Of a DNA stretch of 64,000 nucleotides, positions 8,554 through 16,852 are shown piece by piece. Position 1 is the stretch's first letter. The number at the start of each line of letters is the position of its first letter. The notes beneath the pieces were generated by a model. That model was not told where the DNA came from, searched no databases, and saw only the letters and a program-made list of their open reading frames with translations. A program made the translations under genes and the position numbers. Origin of the DNA: a bacterium (GTDB lineage Bacteria; Zhuqueibacterota; Zhuqueibacteria; Residuimicrobiales; Krinioviventaceae); assembly GCA_029561455.1 (NCBI GenBank), contig JAKQIY010000047.1, positions 126,332 through 190,331 of the forward strand. The letters are read 5' to 3'.

Positions 8554-9063
8554 TTAATTAGCATAATTAATTGCTACATCAATTAGCGATGCAAAAACGG
8601 ATTTTATGCTTGCAACAGATTTGCTGTTGCAAAAAGTAAATTTTTCCTTGCCGGAAAATGAAATATAGGGATCGACAATTGTTTTTTTTATTGGCAAAGG
8701 CTTTTCTTTAATATCGGCGGCAATGATGAGGGGCGCTTCGAAACGGTGGCCGAGGAAATCGATATTTTTTTGGGCAATATCACATGAAGCTTCATCAAAC
8801 CAGTCAAAAACAATAATATACCCCAGCATTTTCCGGGCGATAATATCCCAGGCGATTTTATTATATGCGCCATTGGAACTGACGCCATATAAAAACAGTG
8901 ATAATTCCGGTTCAATTTTCAATTCACCAAAAATAATATCCTGATCCGATTTCATTACCCTGGGACAGGTGGAATACAGAAATGAATCATGTGATGAATT
9001 GGAGGAACCAATGACCAGAATTTCCCCAATTTTTTTTTCAGTATTTTGCATTAATTCAAACAT
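8554..9063 (-). CDS. Pseudo-GTPase: MglA/CvnD-like fold without nucleotide-binding motifs
   Basis: The 169-residue protein follows the pattern of the small bacterial GTPases often annotated ATP/GTP-binding protein (MglA/CvnD-like). It has a first strand EILVIG, then FGEL with LFLYG (switch/G3 region), IARKMLGYIIVFDW, and APLIIAAD (G4 strand). The motifs that bind nucleotide are gone: the P-loop GxxxxGKT reads GSSNSSHD, the G3 DxxGQ reads GVSSNG, and NKxD is absent. The same framework is seen in the C-terminal domain of the 10314-12140 product. It is 15 bases downstream of the second receiver-PATAN gene. A role as a non-catalytic partner is inferred. The start is either the ATG at 9063 or the one at 9051. 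Confidence 0.65.
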   Translation of the reverse strand: MFELMQNTEKKIGEILVIGSSNSSHDSFLYSTCPRVMKSDQDIIFGELKIEPELSLFLYGVSSNGAYNKIAWDIIARKMLGYIIVFDWFDEASCDIAQKNIDFLGHRFEAPLIIAADIKEKPLPIKKTIVDPYISFSGKEKFTFCNSKSVASIKSVFASLIDVAINYAN

Positions 9064-9078
9064 GAAGCCTGATTTTTT

Positions 9079-10296
9079 TTATTTTTTGCTAAAGAATTCT
9101 CTAACCCGTTTCAACTCCTGTTTTGACAAGAATACCCTGTAGGGTATCTTTTGCACGTGCGGCGACGGGTTGTTGTGAGGATCGCCTGCCTGATTATTTC
9201 GTTCTGCGACCGGCTGCGGGAGCCCGCCGGGGTCCTGATCTCTTTTAAAATATGAAGTGATCTGATTATAGGTAGATTCGCCGGATTCTTTTTTTTGTGC
9301 ATGGTCAAAAACGATCTGCGCAAAGGGGTCTTTAACCTGGTGCGGAGCAGCGCCTTTGATCAGCAAGCCTTTTTGCAACAGGGAGCGTACCAGTTCCAGG
9401 GCATGTAAATTATCCATCTTGCTTTCTTCAATGCCCTGCATTATGGTTTTCGGCTCGTAATAGCGATCCAGCATCTGTTTTTCCGGATGGCTGATCTGCT
9501 CGTCTTTAGCCGGGGTAATTGCTTTAAGCGATGTGTTAAGGGGCGGTAATAGCCGGGCCAAATCTTTCCATTGTTGTATCAGCCTGGTGCCTTTGGAAAG
9601 AATTTTACTGTTATTTTCATTGATCATCCTGGTGCGTTCGATCTGTTGAATGGATACCCAAAATGTGCCTTTGAGCCAGGTGAGCATGTGGGTTAAAGCC
9701 TGTTCCGGTTCAAAACCATCGATAAAGGCATCGATGATGCTACCGTTGTTTACAAATATCTGGCCTTCCATATAGCCGCGGGTCAGGTAAATTATGCCGG
9801 AGGTGCGGCTTAATTCCATGGTTTTGATCAGGTCGAGAACATTCATTTCTTCCAGATCGCCCTTGAAGCCATGATTTATGATCCAGCGGCTTTTTTCGGT
9901 ATTCCTGGTTTCATTCAACAGCGAATGTACCCGTACCACTACTTCTTCAGGGAAATAAGGTTTTTCAATATAATCATCGATACCCATTTCCATGCTTTTG
10001 ATCCTGTCTTCCAGTTTTGGTTCTTTGGTAGTAACAATAATGGGAATCTGGCTGGTAATGAAATTATTCTTTAAAAAGCGGAATAATTGAACGCCGCTGA
10101 TTACCGGCAGGTCCAGTTCGGTGATGATAACATGAGGCCGGTTAGCCTCGCAAAATTCGCAGGCTTTTTGTCCGTCTTCGATGTGCACGACTTCAAGATT
10201 GGTCTCGGCCAGGTTTTTAACCAACTGGTTCACTTCCGGGCCGGGGCTGTCGATCACCAAAACAACGTATTTATTTTTATTATTTGGACCTGGCAT
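9079..10296 (-). CDS. Receiver-PATAN (DUF4388) protein with Glu in place of the phospho-Asp
   Basis: The 405-residue protein has a receiver domain (about 10-130) and a PATAN/DUF4388 domain (about 144-220, with SRTSGIIYL and GQIFVNNGSIIDA), then a charged helical region and a Pro-rich tail. In the receiver, the conserved Lys (YIEKPY) and Thr (IPIIVTTK) are kept. The phospho-acceptor position is Glu60 (VIITELDLP) and only one of the paired acidic residues (Asp16) remains. Phosphotransfer is therefore unlikely; Glu may mimic the active state. PATAN domains are protein-interaction modules in gliding, polarity and development regulators. It lies 17 bases after the larger paralogue, with an AGGTG ribosome site. 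Confidence 0.8.
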   Translation of the reverse strand: MPGPNNKNKYVVLVIDSPGPEVNQLVKNLAETNLEVVHIEDGQKACEFCEANRPHVIITELDLPVISGVQLFRFLKNNFITSQIPIIVTTKEPKLEDRIKSMEMGIDDYIEKPYFPEEVVVRVHSLLNETRNTEKSRWIINHGFKGDLEEMNVLDLIKTMELSRTSGIIYLTRGYMEGQIFVNNGSIIDAFIDGFEPEQALTHMLTWLKGTFWVSIQQIERTRMINENNSKILSKGTRLIQQWKDLARLLPPLNTSLKAITPAKDEQISHPEKQMLDRYYEPKTIMQGIEESKMDNLHALELVRSLLQKGLLIKGAAPHQVKDPFAQIVFDHAQKKESGESTYNQITSYFKRDQDPGGLPQPVAERNNQAGDPHNNPSPHVQKIPYRVFLSKQELKRVREFFSKK

Positions 10297-10313
10297 AATA
10301 CACCTGCTTAAAG

Positions 10314-12140
10314 CTAGGCTTGTTTTTTATAATAATCCTTGAATAAAGAAAAGATCAACCGTCGTGAAGCGTTCTTGTCGAATTGGGAACACATCATAAT
10401 CTTTTCGTTTTTTTTCAAAGCCAGTTTGGCGCGGATTTCATCGATACCGGGGACATCCGGTCCGGTGGTTTTATTAATAATTACAATCAACGCGGGAACG
10501 TTCAGTTTTGAACGCAAGACATTCAACAGATATTGATAATAGCTCCAGTTAGCAGCTTTACATTCAACCAGCAGGATATAGCCCAGGGTTGTGGGAACAA
10601 AATAATCCAGCAACGGTGTAAATTCCTTTTCCATAGAAAAGGTGGTGATGTTTAAATAATGTTCACCTGTAAACCGGGCCGTACCAAAGTAGACCTCCGA
10701 AACATTGGCAACCGCTACCTGCGATTCAACCGGCTTGTTTGAGATCAGACAATCTACTATCTTTTTACGGGGAGATTGATCAGTGCCTAAAACCAGGATA
10801 TTGCCTTTTGCTTTGTAAAAAATGTCCGTTTGAAATTTTTCCCCGGCAGCGGACTGCTTTTGCGGCGCACCCTGTGGTTGGGTTTTGGTTACGGCATTGG
10901 GAAAAACTGTAGCCGCCGGCGGTGTTGGTTTGGGAGGCAGGGTTTGTATTTTTACTACCGGTGGTTTAACAACTATTGTTGAAGACTCTTTGGGTTGCGG
11001 TCTGGGTATGACTGGTTTGGGTTTATTAACCGGCGGGGGTTGGTAAAAATCAGTAACTTTGGCTTGCAGGGATTCAACATCCTGCTCTTTAATTATATCT
11101 TCGAAAAACGATTGCGTATTATTTTCACCGGTTACAGGCTCTGCATTACCGGTATCGGTAACCGGTATTTTAGGTTCTGCAACAGACGGTTTTTCTTTGA
11201 CAATGTTCAAAAAGCCCAGTTGGTTAAGTTGCAATATTTTTTTCAAAGTCTTTATTTCATCATCCTTGCTAGCCTGGATGATTTCTCCCAAAGTACGCTT
11301 ACCGTCGAATAATTCCAAAAAATATTGTAAATCACTATTCAGATCGTGCTTGGATATGATTTTATTAAAATTTGGGGTTGTAGTAATAACAACTTCGAGA
11401 GAAGGGAGTTTTTTTAACAAGTTTTCGCGTTGTTCCATTCTCATAGCTCCTTGCAATAGAATTGCCAGATTGCTGACCCGGGTTTCGTCAATTACATCGA
11501 TATCACAAAAGTGCATGGAAAATCTGCCTTTATTCCAGGTCATCATTTTAAAAACAGCCTCTTCCCCTTTGAGCGATAATGTATTGGCGCTGATAATGTT
11601 ACCATCTTCAAAAAAAATCTGCCCTGTAAAGCCATTTTCATTTAATAGCGTTAATATACCGGTCTTTTTTTCAATTCCAAAAACCTTGACAAGATCAAAT
11701 AAATTAATATCCTGTAATTTGCCGGAGAACTTTTTTTTGAGAATACTCGCTTCTGCCGATTTTCTCTCAATACGTGATAATAGCATATTAACACGCGCAA
11801 CCAGTTCTCTTATATGGATGGGTTTAACAATATAATCTTTGGCGCCGTTTTTTAAACATTTTACCCTGTTCCAGATATCGTTTTTTTGCGATATGACCAC
11901 AACAGGTATTTCTTTATTCAGTTTCAGCTTGTGGATAGCTTCCAGCAAACTATAACCATCAATACCGGTGGTTGATAGTTCGGTCAATACTACGTCAAAA
12001 GGTTTGGTTTGTATTAATTGCATAGCAACCGTATTGGTGCCGGCCAATTCTACCTTGTAACCGGAATCGGCAAAGTTGTTTTCCAAAACCTTTTGGTTTT
12101 TGGGGTCTTTGTCTATTATTAGTATTGAGCTGTTTTTCAT
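10314..12140 (-). CDS. Receiver-PATAN-(Pro-rich linker)-pseudo-GTPase fusion
   Basis: The 608-residue protein has four parts. A receiver (about 4-125) has Glu54 where the phospho-Asp should be (VVLTELSTTG) and Asp10-Lys11 in place of the acidic pair. A PATAN/DUF4388 domain (about 138-215) follows, with KTGILTLLNENG and GQIFFEDGNII, then a long Pro-rich linker (about 350-440). Last is a GTPase-like domain (about 445-605) with ILVLG, FGTARF, LGYILLVE and ALIVIINK. Its P-loop (GTDQSPRKK) lacks the GKS/T, and the NKxD motif is reduced to NKTT. It is the first gene of a four-gene unit starting after the terminator at 12231-12257. It probably integrates a signal by protein contact rather than phosphorylation or GTP turnover. 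No clear ribosome site was seen. Confidence 0.8.
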   Translation of the reverse strand: MKNSSILIIDKDPKNQKVLENNFADSGYKVELAGTNTVAMQLIQTKPFDVVLTELSTTGIDGYSLLEAIHKLKLNKEIPVVVISQKNDIWNRVKCLKNGAKDYIVKPIHIRELVARVNMLLSRIERKSAEASILKKKFSGKLQDINLFDLVKVFGIEKKTGILTLLNENGFTGQIFFEDGNIISANTLSLKGEEAVFKMMTWNKGRFSMHFCDIDVIDETRVSNLAILLQGAMRMEQRENLLKKLPSLEVVITTTPNFNKIISKHDLNSDLQYFLELFDGKRTLGEIIQASKDDEIKTLKKILQLNQLGFLNIVKEKPSVAEPKIPVTDTGNAEPVTGENNTQSFFEDIIKEQDVESLQAKVTDFYQPPPVNKPKPVIPRPQPKESSTIVVKPPVVKIQTLPPKPTPPAATVFPNAVTKTQPQGAPQKQSAAGEKFQTDIFYKAKGNILVLGTDQSPRKKIVDCLISNKPVESQVAVANVSEVYFGTARFTGEHYLNITTFSMEKEFTPLLDYFVPTTLGYILLVECKAANWSYYQYLLNVLRSKLNVPALIVIINKTTGPDVPGIDEIRAKLALKKNEKIMMCSQFDKNASRRLIFSLFKDYYKKQA

Positions 12141-12230
12141 TAATTTACGAATTTGTAATTGATTTCAAATTAAACAAAAATTTATTCAAAAAAACAGTGT
12201 ATGTCAAGGTATTTTTCAACGTATTTCAAG

Positions 12231-12257
12231 AAAAAAGCCAGATTTGATTCTGGCTTG
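12231..12257 (-). terminator. Rho-independent terminator after the 12282 gene
   Basis: On the minus strand, AGCCAGA-ATCAAA-TCTGGCT is followed by a run of six T. The 7-bp perfect stem with 6-base loop lies 25 bases past the stop of the 224-residue gene. It separates that unit from the receiver-PATAN operon. Confidence 0.8.
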
Positions 12258-12281
12258 AGGTATTTGTGTGACTGGATTATA

Positions 12282-12956
12282 TTAACAGACAGTTTCATGT
12301 TTGCCCGGCAGGCATTTCTGAAATTGCCTGATAAATTTTTGTTTTTTATAGCTCTTTTCTTTCCTGATAAAATGCAAAAATTTGTTATTCAATTCATCAA
12401 TTCTAAAAAAGGGCAATTCAGCCGTGCCGTTACCTGATAATCCGGCGTTCTCAATTATACCGGGGATCGACAGTGTGTAATTGTCGAAATCCACCGGTTG
12501 TTTAGCATTAAAATACAGGCATACAGATTGTGAAGCCGGGTCGGCAATTACCCGTATACTAAAATCCGCTCCCGGTAAGATGTCGTCTCCCGCACCGGAA
12601 AAAGTGTTGGTAGCGGCGCTGTTTTCTGTAAGCAACATTTTCATTTGATACGCTTTAACATGAGCAATGATTTTTTCCTGCGCCGGAATGCAATGGAAAT
12701 ATCCCTTTTGTACCGGTAAGCAGGTTAGCCGACATGCTAGATCGAGTACTTTGCCGGAAACGGCAACCGGCAATTCCTTGACGGTAAACTCATAGATACC
12801 GTCCAGTGTATGTAATTTTTTGCGGCAATAAGGACATTGGTTTATATGCCCCGCCCTTTTTGCCCTGGAGTTATGGTCATTTGTATTGCTCAGGAAGTGT
12901 TGTTCCAGTTCCAGAGCGCCGGGGCATTGTTTGATAACAGTGTTTGTGTATGTCAT
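12282..12956 (-). CDS. Unknown protein with an HxxxCxxC (anti-sigma-like) zinc motif
   Basis: This 224-residue soluble protein is not recognised over its length. Near the N terminus it has HINQCPYC (about 37-44), the H-x3-C-x2-C spacing of zinc-binding anti-sigma (ZAS/zf-HC2) domains, preceded by a helix as in that family. No membrane segment follows. The C-terminal half (about 130-190) looks like a small beta-rich domain. It lies 69 bases after the 360-residue gene, and a terminator closes the pair. A soluble zinc-dependent regulator of the upstream product is a reasonable guess, no more. Confidence 0.55.
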   Translation of the reverse strand: MTYTNTVIKQCPGALELEQHFLSNTNDHNSRAKRAGHINQCPYCRKKLHTLDGIYEFTVKELPVAVSGKVLDLACRLTCLPVQKGYFHCIPAQEKIIAHVKAYQMKMLLTENSAATNTFSGAGDDILPGADFSIRVIADPASQSVCLYFNAKQPVDFDNYTLSIPGIIENAGLSGNGTAELPFFRIDELNNKFLHFIRKEKSYKKQKFIRQFQKCLPGKHETVC

Positions 12957-13025
12957 GTTTTAACTGGTTTGTTATTTGAAAAATTATACCATAACATACA
13001 AACAAACCAGTAATTTTACGGAAAA

Positions 13026-14108
13026 TTATAATAGTTCCTGTAAATGACCACGAAAATTTTTCTTGGCAATTTTTGCCAGGTACTCAAAAACGGTTCTTTC
13101 TTCCTTTCGGTATTGCATTTGCGTTAATTGCGGCAAATAGTATTTCAAATTACGGTAATACGATGACGAATCTTTTTTCTGCAGCAGATCATAGAGTACA
13201 TCATGCAGAGCCAGGTGATATATTTGCGCCTTGTGGGCGGAAATTTTACCGGGTTTTAAATAGAGCTTATTTATTTTAGTGTTGACCTGCTGCATAACAA
13301 CCTGAACGTAACTTTCAATTTCCTGGTTTTCCAGGTGATCGAGCGGGGTGGGGACATTATCTTCGGCGTCCAGTTTCTCGCGCAACACTTCAAATTTTAC
13401 CCGGCGAATGAGTTTAACTATCGCATCAAGCGGTAAAAAGTTTTGATAATCTTCCAGGCTGTAAATAGCTTTTAAAAGTTTATTTATAGAACTGGATATG
13501 GAATCGCCTGGGTTGTAAATATCAATAAAACGGGTGTGCAAAATGTCTTCAGGAATGGGGGACGATTCCTTGCGCAGAAAACCGGCAATTTCTTTAGGGT
13601 CGATGGGTTGTTCCTTGTCGATTGTAAAATCGTTAGTATAGAATACATATTCTTTTCCCATTTCACGGAAGGTTTGCAGCTTTTCCGAACTGCGAATGGC
13701 AACTTTGATATTGCGGACAATCTTGGCGCCTTCCGGATCGCGTTCACGGAATATACGCGATAATTCCTGTTTGGTTTTACGAACAACCAGGCGCCGTGTC
13801 AATGCCAGCAATTCTTCATCGGTTATCCCAGGATTGGCCAGGAACGGCTGGTAATATTTTACAAGCTGGGGAAAATTACCGCAGCCGTCGCTGCTAAACA
13901 GTTCCGCAACGCAATCCAGTGCCAGGTCGCCCAGTTCTTCGCGGTTTTCATTCCGCTCGCCGGATATACGTTTGCCGATCACTTCCTGATAACGCAGATA
14001 GCCCAGAGATATTTTTTTAGTCAAATCAATAAATTGAACGAGTTGATTCTGACTATAAGTTCTGTTACAGATGCTTGCCACGGTAAAAATAAGAGTATTG
14101 TTTTCCAT
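13026..14108 (-). CDS. Unknown 360-residue protein, weakly sigma-like
   Basis: No family could be named. The protein is soluble and mostly helical by composition. The N-terminal half has LGDLALDCVAELF (about 58-70) and then TRRLVVRKTKQELSRIFRERD (about 104-124). This loosely recalls sigma-70 region 2, with its acidic helix and a following basic helix, but no DNA-binding region 4 is evident. The C-terminal part is rich in Lys/Tyr/Gln. It heads a two-gene unit with the HxxxCxxC protein, which suggests a regulator plus its zinc-binding partner. This reading is speculative. Confidence 0.5.
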   Translation of the reverse strand: MENNTLIFTVASICNRTYSQNQLVQFIDLTKKISLGYLRYQEVIGKRISGERNENREELGDLALDCVAELFSSDGCGNFPQLVKYYQPFLANPGITDEELLALTRRLVVRKTKQELSRIFRERDPEGAKIVRNIKVAIRSSEKLQTFREMGKEYVFYTNDFTIDKEQPIDPKEIAGFLRKESSPIPEDILHTRFIDIYNPGDSISSSINKLLKAIYSLEDYQNFLPLDAIVKLIRRVKFEVLREKLDAEDNVPTPLDHLENQEIESYVQVVMQQVNTKINKLYLKPGKISAHKAQIYHLALHDVLYDLLQKKDSSSYYRNLKYYLPQLTQMQYRKEERTVFEYLAKIAKKNFRGHLQELL

Positions 14109-14293
14109 AGGAGTAGTCTAGATTAATTCATGCGATTATGTTATTTACCAGTGTACCGGCAAATGGTATACCATTTTTATTACAAAAATGTTATATCTAA
14201 CCTGTTGTTTTTATTGAGCGAGTTTTGGCAGGTTGCCGCAACGACGGCATTTGGAGTGTGATAGACTGGAACAGTGTTCTAGACTGGAACACA

Positions 14294-14326
14294 TAAAAAA
14301 AGCGAACCTGGGGTTCGCTTTTTTTA
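14294..14326 (-). terminator. Rho-independent terminator after the NtrC-type gene
   Basis: AGCGAACC (14301-14308) pairs with GGTTCGCT (14312-14319) around a 3-base loop. A-rich and T-rich flanks on either side make it potentially bidirectional. It lies 24 bases past the stop of the minus-strand regulator gene at 14350 and ends that unit. Confidence 0.85.
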
Positions 14327-14349
14327 AGAAATATTTAAATCTATTATGA

Positions 14350-15735
14350 TTAATTATTAACCATAGTCAGGCCGTATTTTTTTGCTTTGCGATAAATAGT
14401 AGCCCGGCCGATCCCCAGTTTTTTGGCGGTTTTGGAAATATTGCCTTCACATTCCAGCAGCGCCTGGCGCAGGGCATCTTCTTCCAGCTTTTCGATCCAA
14501 CTGGCCAGGGTGTTATCGGCCTCATAGATCTGTTTTTCGCCGATAGAACGCACCGCCGGCGGCAGATCGCGGCTGGTTATTTCATCATCCGCAGCCAGCA
14601 CCACTGCTCTTTCGACGGCGTTTTCCAGTTCGCGCACATTGCCAGGCCAGTTGTAATTCTGCAGCAGTTCCATGGCATCCGGATTAATATCTTTAACGCT
14701 TTTATTTTCCTGTTCATTGTATTTTTTAATAAAATGGGCGGTGAGCAGGGGAATATCTTCTTTTCTCTCGCGCAGCGGCGGCAGTTTAATGGGAAAAACC
14801 GACAAGCGGTAGTAGAGATCTTCACGGAAGCCGCCGTGTTTCATTTCCTCCTCCAGGTCTTTATTGGTAGCGGAAATGACGCGGACATTGACTTTGATCA
14901 ATTCATTGCCGCCAACCCGTTCAAATTCACGTTCCTGCAGAATACGCAGGATTTTCGCCTGGGTAGCGGGCGACATGAGGCCGATTTCATCGAGAAAAAT
15001 GGTGCCGCCATCGGCTTGTTCGAACTTGCCGATCCTTTTGCCGGCGGCGCCGGTAAAGGAGCCCTTTTCGTGGCCGAACAGTTCGCTTTCCAGCAGTGAT
15101 TCCGGCAGGGCTGAACAGTTGACGGCGACAAACGGTTTATCGGCGCGGGTTTTGGAATGAAAATGCGTAGCGCGCGCAATCAATTCCTTACCGGTGCCGC
15201 TTTCTCCCTGAATCAGTACGGTGACGTTACTGTCCACCACTTTGCTGAGTGATTTAAAAACATCCTGCATAACGCCGCTTTGGCCGATTATATTGCCAAA
15301 GGAGTATTTGCCTTTCAGCTCGGTGCGCAGTTCATCGACTTCACGGCGCAGCGAACTGTTGAGCAGGGCGTTATTCACCGTAACCAGCATGCGGTCGCGG
15401 GCAAACGGCTTGGTGAGAAAATCATAAGCGCCGAGTTTCATGGAATTTACGGCGCGTTCAATAGTGCCGTGCGCGGTCATCATCACAACCTGGATGCGCG
15501 GATCTTCTTCTTTGATCTGCTGCAGCGTCTCCAGGCCGTCCATGCCGGGCATCTGAATATCCAGCAGCACCATGTCCGGCTTGTCTTCCCTGATCATTTT
15601 CATACAGGATTCGCCGTTCTGGGCGGTCTGTATTTCATATTTTTTTTCTTTGTGAAGACTGGCTTCGATCATTTTACAAATATTTTTGTCATCGTCAACG
15701 ATGAGGATGACCGGTTTGTAGACAATATCTTCCAC
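14350..15735 (-). CDS. NtrC-family sigma-54 activator response regulator
   Basis: The 461-residue protein has the full three-domain layout. The receiver (about 8-125) has ILIVDDD and the phospho-acceptor Asp in MVLLDIQMPGMDG intact. The AAA+ domain has GESGTGKE (Walker A, about 175-182), the sigma-54 contact loop as GSFTGA rather than GAFTGA, and GGTIFLDEIG (Walker B). A Fis-type helix-turn-helix (about 430-455) reads GNISKTAKKLGIGRATIYRK. It activates sigma-54 promoters when phosphorylated. No histidine kinase is encoded in the window. It lies 67 bases after lpxK and may be the last gene of the lipid A operon. Confidence 0.93.
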   Translation of the reverse strand: MEDIVYKPVILIVDDDKNICKMIEASLHKEKKYEIQTAQNGESCMKMIREDKPDMVLLDIQMPGMDGLETLQQIKEEDPRIQVVMMTAHGTIERAVNSMKLGAYDFLTKPFARDRMLVTVNNALLNSSLRREVDELRTELKGKYSFGNIIGQSGVMQDVFKSLSKVVDSNVTVLIQGESGTGKELIARATHFHSKTRADKPFVAVNCSALPESLLESELFGHEKGSFTGAAGKRIGKFEQADGGTIFLDEIGLMSPATQAKILRILQEREFERVGGNELIKVNVRVISATNKDLEEEMKHGGFREDLYYRLSVFPIKLPPLRERKEDIPLLTAHFIKKYNEQENKSVKDINPDAMELLQNYNWPGNVRELENAVERAVVLAADDEITSRDLPPAVRSIGEKQIYEADNTLASWIEKLEEDALRQALLECEGNISKTAKKLGIGRATIYRKAKKYGLTMVNN

Positions 15736-15802
15736 TCTGTTTGCTCCATGAAAGAGTTTATAATTTTCTTCTGTTCTATTCTATCAAAAATTTTTTAAAT
15801 AT

Positions 15803-16852
15803 TCAAGTACTTTGTTCGATTTTGAGACAGTTTATTTTACCGGCAATTACGTCCAAATCGTATGGGTTGACCGGTTTTATGTGCATGGCCAGGTAAAACC
15901 AGTTTGGGTTATGGGTAATTTCCTCAGGCAATTTTACCCAGTCTTTTTCTGTAGTTACAAAACGGGTATTATTATTACTAGAGAGCGTTGTCAGTTTTTG
16001 AATATCATTATCTGTGTAGAAATGATGATCTTGAAAAGTAATAAAATGTTTTATTTCCGCACCCAGGCTCGTCAGGGTGTTTTTAAAACCGACGGGATTT
16101 CCCAAACCTGAAAAAGCGATCACCGGGTTGTGCCGGAGTACATTTAAATCTAATTTACCAAGCGCATTACCCAGCGTTGTCGGCATGTAGAGGGCGTGAA
16201 CGACCGGTTTATTGCGAACTATTCGAGGCAATTCCGGTTGGGGATCGTCTTCATTGTTGCTATTGATCCAGACAATATCTGCTCTTTTCAGGTTGAACAG
16301 CGGTTCCCGTAACGGCCCGGCCGGCAATACAAAACCGTTGCCGAACAGTTTGGTGCTGTTGATAGCGACAATGTCCACATCCCGGCGGAGACGGCGATGC
16401 TGATAGCCGTCATCGAGCAGGATCAGGTGCGGCTGGAAATGGGTTAATGCATGCCTGGCTGCCTGCACCCGGTCTTTATTGACAATGACCGGCACACCCG
16501 GCAGGGCTTTGGCTAAAAGTAATGCTTCATCGCCGGACTCGTTTACATGAGCAAGAATCTTTTGCCCGTCCGCAACCACCACATTGCCGGTAGATTTACG
16601 TCCGTATCCCCTGCTGATGATGCAAATCCTGATCTGTTTTGCTGTGAACCATTGCGCCAGGGTGATGACGGTTGGGGTTTTGCCGGTGCCGCCCACCACG
16701 ATATTACCCACGCTGATAACCGGGCAATCAACTTTAAATGACGGCAAAACGCCTGCATCATAGCCAAGGTTACGAATGATCATAACCAGGCTATAGAGCA
16801 GGGAGAGCGGCCATAACAGGAGCGCCGGCCATTTATTTTCGAAAAAGGTCAT
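15803..16852 (-). CDS. lpxK: Tetraacyldisaccharide 4'-kinase
   Basis: LpxK phosphorylates the 4' position of the tetraacyl disaccharide precursor in lipid A synthesis, at the inner membrane. The 349-residue protein has an N-terminal membrane-associated helix (about 8-28) and the LpxK Walker A GGTGKTP (about 54-60). RGYGRK, GDEALLLA and LLDDGYQHRRL-type motifs (about 139-150) are all diagnostic. The start overlaps the end of the DUF374 gene by 20 bases, indicating translational coupling. Length is normal for the family. Confidence 0.95.
   Translation of the reverse strand: MTFFENKWPALLLWPLSLLYSLVMIIRNLGYDAGVLPSFKVDCPVISVGNIVVGGTGKTPTVITLAQWFTAKQIRICIISRGYGRKSTGNVVVADGQKILAHVNESGDEALLLAKALPGVPVIVNKDRVQAARHALTHFQPHLILLDDGYQHRRLRRDVDIVAINSTKLFGNGFVLPAGPLREPLFNLKRADIVWINSNNEDDPQPELPRIVRNKPVVHALYMPTTLGNALGKLDLNVLRHNPVIAFSGLGNPVGFKNTLTSLGAEIKHFITFQDHHFYTDNDIQKLTTLSSNNNTRFVTTEKDWVKLPEEITHNPNWFYLAMHIKPVNPYDLDVIAGKINCLKIEQST

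Noticed and set aside
11059-11835. 258-codon plus-strand frame inside the receiver-PATAN fusion gene
   Set aside because: It is antisense to a gene with well-recognised receiver and PATAN domains; its product is Ser/Ile-rich and unlike any family.
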